A DNA stretch of 64,000 bases. Source: Convivina intestini. Lineage in GTDB: Bacteria > Bacillota > Bacilli > Lactobacillales > Lactobacillaceae. The notes under the pieces are model-generated. The model was not told where the DNA came from. It saw only the letters and a list, made by a program, of their open reading frames with translations, and did not search any database. Each line of letters starts with the position of its first letter. Position 1 is the first letter of the stretch. The position numbers and the translations under genes were made by a program. This document shows positions 17,434 to 27,332 of this stretch, piece by piece. The DNA is taken from NCBI RefSeq assembly GCF_003096575.1, contig NZ_QEKT01000002.1:217129-281128 (forward strand). Reading direction: 5' to 3'.

Positions 17434-18424
17434 CTGCTGGAAATTCTATTTGAGCCGACTGACGTAGATCAAACAGGGTCTGATTAATCAATTGGCTAAG
17501 TTGTAAGGCTTGTTGGTATTGCTGGTAATAAGCCAGTGGCTCAGCTAGCCACTGGGCAAAGGTTTGCACTTCAGCTACCATTGGATTTTCAGCTTGCACC
17601 TCGGCAATCGCTGTTTGGACTTGCCCATCGTCAATAATATCAATGTGATTTAAATCAGCAATATGGTCAATTGATACAGTTTGACGGCCAGCATAAATTT
17701 CACTAGGTCGACAGGCATTGTAAGTCTTACTAAATTGTAAGCTGACTTGATAACCCGGATAGATCAGGGTCGCTTGACCACTGCCATCGGTTTGATTGTC
17801 TAGTAAAACCGGTAAGTACTGTAGTGCTTGCGGTTGACCAAACAAAGCCAAAGCAGCTGACAAGGGATAAACCCCTAAATCATACAGGGCTCCTGTTGAA
17901 AAATCCTTATTGAAAACATTGGGATTTTTACCGGCTAGGTAAGCGTCATATTTAGACGAATACTGCGCCATCACAAAGTTAGCCCCATCAATTTGTGGTA
18001 ATTGTGCGACAGCTTTTTGTAAGGCGATAAAATTAGGTTGGTATAGATGCCGATTAGCTTCCATCAACCTCAAGTCTGGATGTTGTCCTAACAGCTCTTG
18101 AATCTGAGCGAATTCACGGGGATTACTAAAAGCTGGTTTTTCGACAATTACATGACAGCCCGCCTTCAAAGCCGCTTGAACCTGTTCAAAATGTAAGGAG
18201 TTGGGCGAAGCAATGTAGACTAGGTCACTGGCCTCAAATAGTTCAGTCAAACTATCCAAAGCTAAGGCTGATGAATTAGCTGGCATCAACTCAGCCAAAA
18301 ATTCTTCCGCCCGACTTACTCGCCGTGAATAGACTGCTTCTAAATCAAAAGCGCCCGCTAAATGGCTTGCCTCAATAAATTGTTTCACAATCCAACTAGT
18401 GCCAATTGTTCCTAATCGCAACAT
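17411..18424 (-). CDS. Gfo/Idh/MocA-family oxidoreductase
   Basis: A 337-residue NAD(P)-dependent dehydrogenase. The Rossmann start RLGTIGTSWIVKQF, the segment DLVYIASPNSLHFEQV and the EKPAF motif (catalytic Lys) are typical of the family, as is the C-terminal domain with GALYDLGVYPL. The substrate, probably a sugar or polyol derivative, cannot be inferred. It precedes and overlaps the helicase gene and is followed by no terminator, so the pair is one transcript. Confidence 0.85.
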   Translation of the reverse strand: MLRLGTIGTSWIVKQFIEASHLAGAFDLEAVYSRRVSRAEEFLAELMPANSSALALDSLTELFEASDLVYIASPNSLHFEQVQAALKAGCHVIVEKPAFSNPREFAQIQELLGQHPDLRLMEANRHLYQPNFIALQKAVAQLPQIDGANFVMAQYSSKYDAYLAGKNPNVFNKDFSTGALYDLGVYPLSAALALFGQPQALQYLPVLLDNQTDGSGQATLIYPGYQVSLQFSKTYNACRPSEIYAGRQTVSIDHIADLNHIDIIDDGQVQTAIAEVQAENPMVAEVQTFAQWLAEPLAYYQQYQQALQLSQLINQTLFDLRQSAQIEFPADERVYDN

Positions 18425-18460
18425 GGTTTACCCCTTTCATGCATCAAAAACACTGTAATA

Positions 18461-18490
18461 AAACAAAAAACTTGGCCTAAGCCAAGTTTT
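18461..18490 (-). terminator. Terminator after obg
   Basis: A perfect 10-pair stem AAAACTTGGC/GCCAAGTTTT with a four-base loop is followed on the minus strand by TTGTTTTATT. Confidence 0.82.
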
Positions 18491-18500
18491 GTAAAGGACC

Positions 18501-19817
18501 TTATTCGCTAAACTCAAACACGAAGTCGGAATTATTGATACGGACATCATCACCGTTCTTGGCACCGGCCTCTTTCAGACGTTCATCAACCCCCATATGA
18601 CGCAACTTACGAGCAAATCGCATAATCGTTGCTTCACGTTGCATGTTGGTCATTGCAAATAGCTTTTCGACTGCTTGACCAGAAATGAGCCAAGTATTTT
18701 CATCAGCCACCCACTCAACCTTAAATTCAGGCTTTTCTTCCTTGAATTTATAGATCTTTTCGGCAGTTGTTTCTGGTTCAAGGTGGTAACTTTCTGGTAC
18801 TGGTGCCGTTTCTAATGTGTTGGCTGTCAAAATCATCAACTGATTAACACCATTTTGCTGAATAGCCGAAATCGGTACAATTTCAGGTACTGCTGGCAAA
18901 CCAGAATCAGCTTGAACCTGCTTTTTAAAGGTTGCTAATAAGTCAGCGGCATCTGGCATATCCATCTTAGTGGCTACCACGATTTGTGGGCGCTCTAACA
19001 AAGTTGGATCATACTCCTTTAACTCCGTTAAAATCTTGCGATATTGTTCGTAAGGGTCATTGCCCTCAATGCCAGACATATCAACTAGGTGCAAAATTAA
19101 ACGGGTTCGTTCCACATGACGGAGGAATTCAAATCCTAATCCGACTCCTTGAGAAGCTCCTTCGATTAATCCAGGTAAATCGGCCATAACAAAGTCACGA
19201 CCGTCCGCCAAACGAACTAACCCGATATTAGGATCAATGGTGGTAAAGTGATAAGCGCCAATTTTAGGTTTAGCGTTAGAAACTACTGATAGCAGCGTAG
19301 ATTTTCCAGCTGATGGGAAACCAACTAAACCGACATCGGCCAAAACTCGTAATTCCATGCGGATATTACGAACTTGACCCGGCTCCCCGTTTTCAGAAAT
19401 TTCTGGAGCCGGATTGGCTGGCGTGGCAAAACGAATATTACCACGACCACCACGGCCACCCTTAGCAACTACTAAGGTTTGGCCATTTTCCAACAAATCT
19501 CCTAGCAATTCACCCGTATCAGCATCATAAACTAAGGTTCCTTCCGGTACTTTAATAATCCGATCGTCAGCCGAAGCCCCAGTCATCCCCTTGGTACCAC
19601 CATTACCACCCGCTTGGGCTTTAAAATGACGGTTATAACGAAAGTCCATCAAGGTCCGTAAACCTTCATCAACTTTAAGGATAATTGAGCCGCCATGGCC
19701 ACCATCCCCACCAAAAGGACCACCCATAGCAACAAATTTCTCATGTCGGAAGGAGACGATTCCATCGCCACCCTTTCCTGCTTTTAGTTCAACTTGTGCT
19801 TGATCGACAAATGCCAT
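18501..19817 (-). CDS. obg: GTPase Obg/CgtA
   Basis: This 438-residue essential GTPase is linked to 50S ribosome assembly and stress signalling. The glycine-rich Obg fold occupies residues 1-158 ([25 protein letters not shown]). The G domain has GFPSAGKST (G1), DLPGLIEGA (G3) and TKMD (G4), and the Obg C-terminal domain starts at about residue 350. Length and order are normal. It is monocistronic, with a terminator immediately downstream. Confidence 0.96.
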   Translation of the reverse strand: MAFVDQAQVELKAGKGGDGIVSFRHEKFVAMGGPFGGDGGHGGSIILKVDEGLRTLMDFRYNRHFKAQAGGNGGTKGMTGASADDRIIKVPEGTLVYDADTGELLGDLLENGQTLVVAKGGRGGRGNIRFATPANPAPEISENGEPGQVRNIRMELRVLADVGLVGFPSAGKSTLLSVVSNAKPKIGAYHFTTIDPNIGLVRLADGRDFVMADLPGLIEGASQGVGLGFEFLRHVERTRLILHLVDMSGIEGNDPYEQYRKILTELKEYDPTLLERPQIVVATKMDMPDAADLLATFKKQVQADSGLPAVPEIVPISAIQQNGVNQLMILTANTLETAPVPESYHLEPETTAEKIYKFKEEKPEFKVEWVADENTWLISGQAVEKLFAMTNMQREATIMRFARKLRHMGVDERLKEAGAKNGDDVRINNSDFVFEFSE

Positions 19818-19894
19818 ATATTTTTACCTACTAAGGGAAACCCCTCTTCTATTCCTATTAACTCAAAAGTTTAGTGTATCATAGCTATCACTAT

Positions 19895-21688
19895 TTAGCT
19901 ATGGTTCTGGGTCAGTGACCAATGAATGACCCGCGCGAGCTTCTCATTAATCCCTAATGATTGTAACTCTTCAATACTAGCTGCTTCAATTTTAGGTAAG
20001 GAACCAAAATTACGCAATAATTTTTGCCGAGTTTTTGGCCCCACGCCTTGAATACTATCCAGGCGCGAGGTTAACGAGTTCTTAGAGCGCAACTGCCGAT
20101 GAAAAGTAATGGCAAAACGATGCACTTCATCTTGAATCCGCTGCAACAAGTAAAAACCTTGCGACTGCCGGGCCAAAAAGACCACTTCCCCAGTGCGACC
20201 ATCAATCAAATCAGCTGTCCGATGCTTATCATTTTTAACCATCCCGGCAATCGGAATTGATAAACCGAGTTCGTCTTCCAGCACTTCCTTGGCGGCATGG
20301 ACCTGAATTTCACCACCATCCATCAGAATCAAGTCTGGCAGGTCACCTTTTTCTTTTAAAAGACGACTATAACGACGTCGAATAACCTCTTGGGTCTCTT
20401 TCCATTCATCGGCATGATCTACACTCTTAATTTTATATTTCCGGTACAACTTCCGCTCTGGCACCCCATCTTCAAACACCACCATGGCGGAAACAATCTC
20501 AACTCCTTGGGTGTGAGAATGATCAAAGGCTTCAATCCGATGGCCGGCTGAAAGATGCAAGGCATCAGTGATTTCTTGCATGGCGCCAGTCGTTTTTTGT
20601 TCATTTAATTCTAACAAACGGAACTTTTCTTCCAATACAATTTGAGCGTTTTTTTGAGCCAAGTCTAATAAATCACGTTTTTCACCCCGGACTGGAACGC
20701 GGACCGGTACAGCCAAAATATCGGATAGAATTTGAACATCCATCCCCTTGGGTACCAAAACTTCCCGAGGCTTTTGAATATTACGCTGACAATAAAACTG
20801 CTGGATAAAGTTACTTAACTCAGTTGAGGCATCTTCCACAACAGCAAAAGTACGCTTATACTGCCGAATCAAACGGGCCTGGCGTAAGAAAAAGACCGTT
20901 ACCGTCATCCAACCCTTGTCTAAATAGTAATTAAAGAGATCACGTGGCGTTGTGTCTTTGGATAAGACTCGTTGGCTTTCAACTGTTTCATTAATGTATT
21001 TTAATTGATCACGTAGATCAGCTGCCCGTTCAAATTCTAAATTTTCGGCGGCCTGATGCATTTGATCAGCAATATGTTGCTTAACGGTCTTGGTATTCCC
21101 ATCCAAAAAGTGTTTAATTTTATCAATTTGGGCTTGATACTCCGCTTCTGGGACCGTATGCCAACACGGCCCCAAGCACTGGCCCATACTGTAATACAGA
21201 CAAGGGCGTCCCTGATAACCATTACAACGCCGTAAGGGATAGTTCTTTTCTAAAAAATGCAAGGTTTCTTGGGCAGCGTAGACGTTTGGATAGGGACCAA
21301 AGTAAAAACCCCCATCCTTGCGGACTTCATTCACCAGGGCCATTTTAGGATTGCGTTCCTTAGTTATTTTAATATAGGGATAACCGGTACCGTATTTCAA
21401 ACGAATATTGTAGTAAGGTTTATACTTTTTAATTAATTCATTTTCTAATAGGAAAGCTTCCTTATCGGAATTGGTTACAATAAAATCAAAATCAACGATT
21501 TTACTAACTAATTCCGCCGTTTTACCGGTATGATCCTGTTTAAAATAGGAACGAACACGATTTTTAAGATTCTTGGCCTTTCCCACATAAATGATCTTAC
21601 CGTTGTCATCTTTCATTTGGTAAGAGCCTGGTTCACTGGGTAAAAGGGTTAATTTATCTTCAATATGTTGTGATGGATGTGCAAGCAT
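19895..21688 (-). CDS. uvrC: Excinuclease ABC subunit C
   Basis: This 597-residue nuclease subunit makes both incisions in nucleotide excision repair. It has the N-terminal GIY-YIG domain (GSYQMKD...IIYVGKAKNLKNRVRSYF split around residue 30), a UvrB-binding UVR motif (FERAADLRDQL), the RNase H-like C-terminal nuclease (DLILMDGGEIQVHAA) and a HhH pair (IQGVGPKTRQKLL). The start at 21688 gives the usual length. The longer frame to 21736 would begin inside the pyrG terminator. TATAAT lies only six bases before this ATG. Confidence 0.94.
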   Translation of the reverse strand: MLAHPSQHIEDKLTLLPSEPGSYQMKDDNGKIIYVGKAKNLKNRVRSYFKQDHTGKTAELVSKIVDFDFIVTNSDKEAFLLENELIKKYKPYYNIRLKYGTGYPYIKITKERNPKMALVNEVRKDGGFYFGPYPNVYAAQETLHFLEKNYPLRRCNGYQGRPCLYYSMGQCLGPCWHTVPEAEYQAQIDKIKHFLDGNTKTVKQHIADQMHQAAENLEFERAADLRDQLKYINETVESQRVLSKDTTPRDLFNYYLDKGWMTVTVFFLRQARLIRQYKRTFAVVEDASTELSNFIQQFYCQRNIQKPREVLVPKGMDVQILSDILAVPVRVPVRGEKRDLLDLAQKNAQIVLEEKFRLLELNEQKTTGAMQEITDALHLSAGHRIEAFDHSHTQGVEIVSAMVVFEDGVPERKLYRKYKIKSVDHADEWKETQEVIRRRYSRLLKEKGDLPDLILMDGGEIQVHAAKEVLEDELGLSIPIAGMVKNDKHRTADLIDGRTGEVVFLARQSQGFYLLQRIQDEVHRFAITFHRQLRSKNSLTSRLDSIQGVGPKTRQKLLRNFGSLPKIEAASIEELQSLGINEKLARVIHWSLTQNHS

Positions 21689-21716
21689 GTCCCTATTATA
21701 ACCCCCTCTATGGGAT

Positions 21717-21746
21717 AGAAAAAAGCGTACCAGCAAGTACGCTTTT
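21717..21746 (-). terminator. Terminator after pyrG
   Basis: A perfect stem AAAAGCGTAC/GTACGCTTTT with loop TTGCTG is followed by TT on the minus strand, lying between the pyrG stop and uvrC. Confidence 0.85.
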
Positions 21747-21751
21747 AAAAA

Positions 21752-23392
<1,641 letters not shown>

Positions 23393-23420
23393 TCAATGTC
23401 TTTTGGGAACTTATCCTTCT

Positions 23421-23465
23421 AAAATAAAAAATAGAAAAGCCCCCAAGCCTGTGCTTGAGAGCTTT
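23421..23465 (-). terminator. pyrG attenuator terminator
   Basis: A 13-pair minus-strand stem AAAGCTCTCAAGC/GCTTGGGGGCTTT (several G-U pairs, loop ACAG) is followed by a T-rich stretch, 50 bases upstream of pyrG. Its ascending arm contains CTCTC, which a G-rich RNA 5' end could pair with to prevent termination. Confidence 0.85.
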
Positions 23466-23492
23466 AAACGTTTTTCACACTAAATGTGAGCC

Positions 23493-23528
23493 CTTATATA
23501 TACTACAAAGTCGACCTAATCTTGTCAA
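23493..23528 (-). promoter_or_regulatory. pyrG promoter with GGGC initiation site
   Basis: TTGACA (23528-23523) and TAGTAT (23505-23500) on the minus strand have a 17-base spacer. The predicted start is G at 23493, the first base of GGGCTC. Initiation at GGGC upstream of a terminator is the known arrangement for CTP-sensed pyrG attenuation in Gram-positive bacteria. Confidence 0.8.
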
Positions 23529-23536
23529 CTTATTTT

Positions 23537-24253
23537 TTAGTTTGCCGCAGAATCAATAATCAAACCATCATCGCTTGATCCACTAAGACGGTCATAATAA
23601 GCTGACATAGTCATTTGATAGTATGGTACTACCCAAATCGCAGCGATACCAAAGGTAATACCAATTAACAAGAACCAGCCGATAAAGCTCAGGTTCAAGA
23701 CAAAATATTCCGCCTTGTGGCCGTCCATCAACTTACGACTCTGAGTAATCGCCTCAGTATAACCGAGTTTTTCGCCCTTATCCAAAGCATCTCGGTAAAT
23801 AAAACCAGCCTGTGAATAAGCCAACGACTTGATAATCCCTGGCACGATCAATAGCAGGGTCCATAATAAAATCCAAACATACTGCAAAATACCAATGACC
23901 AAAGTTCCTAAAAATAGACCTTTTTGCTGGTAAACATAGATAAATTGTAGAAATGGATGGGCCTTTTTTTCTTGATTACGATAAAAGTCCAACAAAGCAA
24001 AAGCAACCCCAATTTCGACAAAGAAGGCGACAATACTTAAAAAGTCACTGTTAAAGTCCAAATGAGCCATATTAATATAGTCAATTGCCGTTGCAGTATT
24101 ATTGGCAACATTATCATAGTTGGTAGGACGAGCACCCGACCAGCCTGCTGTAAACAAGCCCACAATAATTGCTGGCAAAGTAACGAGGATTAAGTAACCA
24201 TAATTACCACTTAAACGTTCTTTGACTGAATGTTTTAATTCACTTCGATTCAT
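23537..24253 (-). CDS. DUF975-family membrane protein (copy 2)
   Basis: A 238-residue membrane protein with about five helices. LLLIVPGIIKSLAYSQAGFI, SRKLMDGHKAEYFVLNLSFIGW and VVPYYQMTMSAYYDRL follow the DUF975 consensus more closely than the copy at 14380-15090. The function is unknown. The start MNRSELK at 24253 has GGGAG at proper spacing; the ATG four codons earlier does not. It has its own promoter between it and the permease gene. Confidence 0.8.
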   Translation of the reverse strand: MNRSELKHSVKERLSGNYGYLILVTLPAIIVGLFTAGWSGARPTNYDNVANNTATAIDYINMAHLDFNSDFLSIVAFFVEIGVAFALLDFYRNQEKKAHPFLQFIYVYQQKGLFLGTLVIGILQYVWILLWTLLLIVPGIIKSLAYSQAGFIYRDALDKGEKLGYTEAITQSRKLMDGHKAEYFVLNLSFIGWFLLIGITFGIAAIWVVPYYQMTMSAYYDRLSGSSDDGLIIDSAAN

Positions 24254-24312
24254 AATTTCTCCCATATGATTTAGATTGACATTACTCAGTTTCCTAAGTA
24301 AGTTACCAATCT

Positions 24313-24342
24313 ATCATATCAGAATTTTGCTGCCATTCGCAA
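24313..24342 (-). promoter_or_regulatory. Candidate promoter of DUF975 copy 2
   Basis: The minus strand shows TTGCGA (24342-24337) and TATGAT (24318-24313) with an 18-base spacer, immediately after the permease stop. Confidence 0.5.
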
Positions 24343-24344
24343 AG

Positions 24345-25718
24345 TCATCCCCGTTTCCGATGAGTCATTAGATAAACAAGGGACATAATCACTAGAAAGC
24401 CTAAACCAATAAAAAGTGGAATACGCGTATCTGGATTAATTACCATAAAGACCAAGGTAATCACCAGAGAGAAAATGGCAAAATAGTTTGTCCAAGGCGA
24501 TAGCCATAACTTAAAGGGATGGTCAGTTAGTAGTCCCGGATTGGCTTTGCGGAAGCGAATTTGACTAATCAAAATCACAAACCAGGGCACCATTCCCGGC
24601 AAGGTACTGGCACTATACACCAAAACAAAGACACTGGAACTACCATGCCAAAATAGTGGCAAAACTGCGTTAATGATAATACCTAATAGAATTCCGCCCG
24701 AAATTGCTAGTACCGAAATTTCAGGAACACGGCGCTTGGATAGTTTCAAAAATTTTGGTGAAATTTCCTTACTTAAAGCCAGCGTATAAAGCATCCGGCT
24801 CGAAGAAAAGATACCGGAATTTAGGGCTGACATAGCCGCTGTTAGCATGACAAAGTTAATAATACCAGCCGCCGCGGTAATTCCTACCCGAGCAAAGGTC
24901 TCCACAAAGGGTGAACCAACTTGATCGAGTTGATTCCAAGGATAAATCGTAATAATCACAAAAATTGACCCAATATAGAAAATCAAAATTCGAGCGACAA
25001 TCGACTTAATCGATTTTACGATTGCTTCTTGTGGATTAGCGGCTTCTCCGGCGGTAATGCCAATAATTTCAATCGCTTGATAAGAAGTCATGACAATTGA
25101 CAGGGCAAACATAAAGCCTTTGAAACCACCAGCAAAGAACTGACCATGCGTCCAAAGGTTTGAAAAACCAAGCGGATGCCCATGATTACCAATACCAAAT
25201 AAAATCACTAAGAATCCCAAGATAATCATAAAGACAATCGTTACGACCTTAATCAAGGAAAACCAACTCTCCATCCGGCCGTAGGCTTTAACAGTAAATA
25301 AGTTGGCAGCAGTTAAGGTCGCCAGAACGACGATCGCACTAACCCACCCCGGGATGCCCGGCCACCAATAATCCAAGTAGACCCCCACGGCAATCGTTTC
25401 ACTAATACCAACTGTTAGCCACTGAAAAACATTAGCCCAAACGGTTAAATAGCCCGCCAAAGGATGAATATAGCGACTGGCATAATTAGCAAAAGAACCC
25501 ACTGCCGGATCAACGTATAACATCTCCCCTAAGGCCCGCATAACAATATAAAGGACCAAACCAGCCAACATATAAGCCAATAAGACTGATGGACCTGTCC
25601 ATTTAATTGTTGCGGCTGAACCCATAAAGAGTCCAACCCCGATTGTTCCTCCCAGAGCAATCATTTCCATTTGAAAAGAGGATAAATCTCGACTCAATTC
25701 TTTTCCCTGTTTTGCCAT
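24345..25718 (-). CDS. Amino acid permease (APC superfamily, YbxG-like)
   Basis: A 457-residue, 12-helix amino acid:proton symporter of the AAT type. QMEMIALGGTIGVGLFMGSA in helix 1, the GxMLY/GSFANYASRYI region and AIEIIGITAGEA are typical. The closest recalled relative is B. subtilis YbxG, a threonine permease. The start at 25718 has AGGAG upstream; the longer frame would be read from within the T-box terminator. A T-box leader controls it, so it is made when one particular tRNA is uncharged. The specifier is discussed under the leader. Confidence 0.88.
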   Translation of the reverse strand: MAKQGKELSRDLSSFQMEMIALGGTIGVGLFMGSAATIKWTGPSVLLAYMLAGLVLYIVMRALGEMLYVDPAVGSFANYASRYIHPLAGYLTVWANVFQWLTVGISETIAVGVYLDYWWPGIPGWVSAIVVLATLTAANLFTVKAYGRMESWFSLIKVVTIVFMIILGFLVILFGIGNHGHPLGFSNLWTHGQFFAGGFKGFMFALSIVMTSYQAIEIIGITAGEAANPQEAIVKSIKSIVARILIFYIGSIFVIITIYPWNQLDQVGSPFVETFARVGITAAAGIINFVMLTAAMSALNSGIFSSSRMLYTLALSKEISPKFLKLSKRRVPEISVLAISGGILLGIIINAVLPLFWHGSSSVFVLVYSASTLPGMVPWFVILISQIRFRKANPGLLTDHPFKLWLSPWTNYFAIFSLVITLVFMVINPDTRIPLFIGLGFLVIMSLVYLMTHRKRG

Positions 25719-25739
25719 CTGCAAACTCCTAATTTTTCT

Positions 25740-25979
25740 ACGCATGACATAAAAAAGCGCCCCCAGAAATCTAGGGACGCTTGTGCGTGGTACCACCCAA
25801 GTTCCGCCACATAGGCGACACTTAATCGACCAGGATAACGGCTGGTTAGGCCGGTCATAGTTTCACGCTTAGTTACTAGTATGTCAAAAGTGAAGTAGTC
25901 TTCACCTAAAACCCTCGCCATTCTCACCATCCATGACGTCGCTGAATAGGATTTTTAAGCTACTCATCCTCACTACGTT
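25740..25979 (-). promoter_or_regulatory. T-box riboswitch leader of the permease
   Basis: The minus strand contains the T-box core AACTTGGGTGGTACCACG (25803-25786) followed by a terminator. Upstream there is a stem I with a GATGAGTA (kink-turn plus AGTA specifier-loop) element, an AG-bulge/GGATGGTGAGAA distal part and a stem III. The bulge UGGU should pair with a tRNA ending A-CCA. The specifier-loop 3' strand reads GAAGACTAC. ACT (Thr), followed by AC, or TAC (Tyr) fits an A73 tRNA; GAC (Asp, usually G73) fits less well. The amino acid is therefore not settled. Confidence 0.88.
25751..25782 (-). terminator. T-box terminator
   Basis: A 12-pair stem AAGCGTCCCTAG/CTGGGGGCGCTT with loop ATTT is followed by TTTTTTAT on the minus strand, located between the T-box core and the permease start. 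Confidence 0.85.
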
Positions 25980-25985
25980 AGGACA

Positions 25986-26014
25986 ATTGTAGCCAATTCA
26001 AAAATGATTTGCAA
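25986..26014 (-). promoter_or_regulatory. Promoter of the T-box/permease transcript
   Basis: TTGCAA (26014-26009) and TACAAT (25991-25986) are separated by 17 bases on the minus strand. The -35 directly abuts the tRNA-Lys terminator. The predicted start is near 25979. Confidence 0.7.
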
Positions 26015-26053
26015 GAAAATAAAAAGCAACCTTCCGAAGAAAGTTGCTTTTTT
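26015..26053 (-). terminator. Terminator after tRNA-Lys
   Basis: On the minus strand AAAAAGCAACTTTC, a TTCG tetraloop and GAAGGTTGCTTTTT form a 14-pair stem (including one G-U) followed by ATTTTC. It lies 31 bases beyond the tRNA. Confidence 0.85.
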
Positions 26054-26084
26054 GGAATCTCCCAAGGTCTCCTGATTAACTCAG

Positions 26085-26158
26085 TGCTCCCGCTCGGATT
26101 CGAACCGAGGACCTTGGGATTAAAAATCCCCTACTCTAACCAACTGAGTTACAGGAGC
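26085..26158 (-). tRNA. tRNA-Lys (UUU)
   Basis: On the minus strand the acceptor stem GCTCCTG pairs with CGGGAGC, and the discriminator is A73. The D-stem is ACTC/GAGT, the anticodon loop TTTTTAA holds anticodon TTT, and the T-arm is CTCGG-TTCGAAT-CCGAG. CCA is not encoded. The top anticodon-stem pair (27-43) is a G-A mismatch, unusual but tolerable. A promoter precedes it and a terminator follows. Confidence 0.9.
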
Positions 26159-26179
26159 ATAATCTTGCGCCGTAGCACA

Positions 26180-26208
26180 GTTATATATATTACATTCTCA
26201 GCGGTAAA
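26180..26208 (-). promoter_or_regulatory. Candidate tRNA-Lys promoter
   Basis: TTTACC (26208-26203) and TATAAC (26185-26180) on the minus strand, 17 bases apart, would start transcription about 15 bases before the tRNA. Confidence 0.5.
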
Positions 26209-26227
26209 AAATCAATACTTTTTTAAA

Positions 26228-26788
26228 TTATTTTTCTTCGTCGCCATCGCTCAAGTCATCAAGATCATCACTTCCAGCTAGCTCAGTTAGATTGTCGTCA
26301 ATCGACTCTTCAGCCACTGAATCATCATCGTCACTATCGGAACTATCATCGTCATTATCAGACTTATCATCTTCGGCAACATCGTCAAAGTCGTCGTCTT
26401 CAGGATCATCATCGTTATAGTCAATGACATCGTCATCAGCGGCGTTATCAGCAAAGACGTTAACCTTTTTCTTGGCCTTCTTACGCTTTGGCTTCTCTTC
26501 GTCATCATCAATTTCATGAATTGACTCATCAATGGCATCAACTGGATACCAAGCACGCAAGGCCCATTCATTATTTCCCAGGGAAATAAAGGAACCATCT
26601 GTGTTTAAGTCCGTATAAAATTGTGATAGTCGAGGTCGAAAACTCTCGGCATCAACCCCTAAAAAGTCTTGAATTTCCTCTACTAGGCTACTAAAGGGCA
26701 TTGAATCACCATGCTTTGACAAGATGGCGGTTGCAATCTCAACTAAGGCCATTTCTTCTTTAAGATTGCCATCTGCTTGTATCGACAT
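26228..26788 (-). CDS. rpoE: RNA polymerase delta subunit
   Basis: A 186-residue Firmicutes-specific polymerase subunit. The N-terminal HARE-HTH domain (about residues 10-90, MALVEIATAIL...FYTDLNTDG) binds the polymerase. The C-terminal half is an extremely acidic disordered tail of Asp/Glu/Ser repeats that helps release RNA and recycle the enzyme. A short lysine-rich stretch (KPKRKKAKKKV) separates the two, as in B. subtilis. AAAGGA precedes the ATG. Low-complexity Asp codons explain the repetitive DNA at 26260-26420. Confidence 0.94.
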   Translation of the reverse strand: MSIQADGNLKEEMALVEIATAILSKHGDSMPFSSLVEEIQDFLGVDAESFRPRLSQFYTDLNTDGSFISLGNNEWALRAWYPVDAIDESIHEIDDDEEKPKRKKAKKKVNVFADNAADDDVIDYNDDDPEDDDFDDVAEDDKSDNDDDSSDSDDDDSVAEESIDDNLTELAGSDDLDDLSDGDEEK

Positions 26789-26831
26789 ATCATACGTCCT
26801 TTCACATTTCTAACTAATTAAATATACTCAA

Positions 26832-27257
26832 TTATGGCTTGAATTGCAAATCAACTCGATAACGACCAACAACTTGGCCCTGACTGGATAAAACATACTC
26901 CAATAAAAGTTGACCAGCACCCTTTGCTTGGTCTAACTCTAAGTCTAAACCAGTTGTATAAGTATTGAGCACCATTGGACCCGCTGCGGTTTGATAAACC
27001 GTTTCTTGATCTTGCTGGGCTTTAAAACTTAGATGCGTCGTATTTTCATTAGTGCGGGTTAAACCAACTTGCTGCGGCTTTAATTTAAAGCGAACCTCCG
27101 TGTCATTTTGGTCAGGTAATTGTTCGGTGTAGCTAAGATAGGCGGTTCCATTTCGTATAATTAATTGTCCTGGCAGATGAAAATCAAACTTCTCATCGCC
27201 GCTGTCCTGCCAAATTTGGGTGATTAAGTCCACCTGAACCGTAAATGTTTGTGACAA
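26832..27257 (-). CDS. DUF1934 (YwiB-like) beta-barrel protein
   Basis: A 141-residue cytosolic protein predicted to be almost all beta strand (TAYLSYTEQL, THLSFKA, MVLNTYTTGLDLEL, GRYRVDLQFKP). This matches DUF1934/YwiB, a small calycin-like barrel of unknown ligand. The start is a TTG at 27257 with GGAGG six bases upstream. It lies directly upstream of rpoE and divergent from the HD hydrolase gene. Confidence 0.75.
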   Translation of the reverse strand: MSQTFTVQVDLITQIWQDSGDEKFDFHLPGQLIIRNGTAYLSYTEQLPDQNDTEVRFKLKPQQVGLTRTNENTTHLSFKAQQDQETVYQTAAGPMVLNTYTTGLDLELDQAKGAGQLLLEYVLSSQGQVVGRYRVDLQFKP

Positions 27258-27272
27258 AATATTCCTCCAGAA

Positions 27273-27301
27273 ATGACAGTTGTAAGTCTTTACATTATAA
27301 T
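27273..27301 (+). promoter_or_regulatory. Promoter of the HD hydrolase gene
   Basis: ATGACA (27273-27278), a 17-base spacer and a perfect TATAAT (27296-27301) lie about 30 bases upstream of the GTG start. Confidence 0.65.
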
Positions 27302-27332
27302 ATAAACAAGCTAAAAGGAAAAAGGTTAAACC

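Noticed and set aside
25694..25930. 78-codon minus-strand open frame upstream of the permease
   Set aside because: It is the T-box leader RNA read as protein; the structural elements explain this sequence fully.
26260..26420. Repetitive GAT/ATC-rich DNA that might be a tandem repeat
   Set aside because: It encodes the acidic Asp/Glu tail of the RpoE delta subunit; the repetition follows from amino acid composition.
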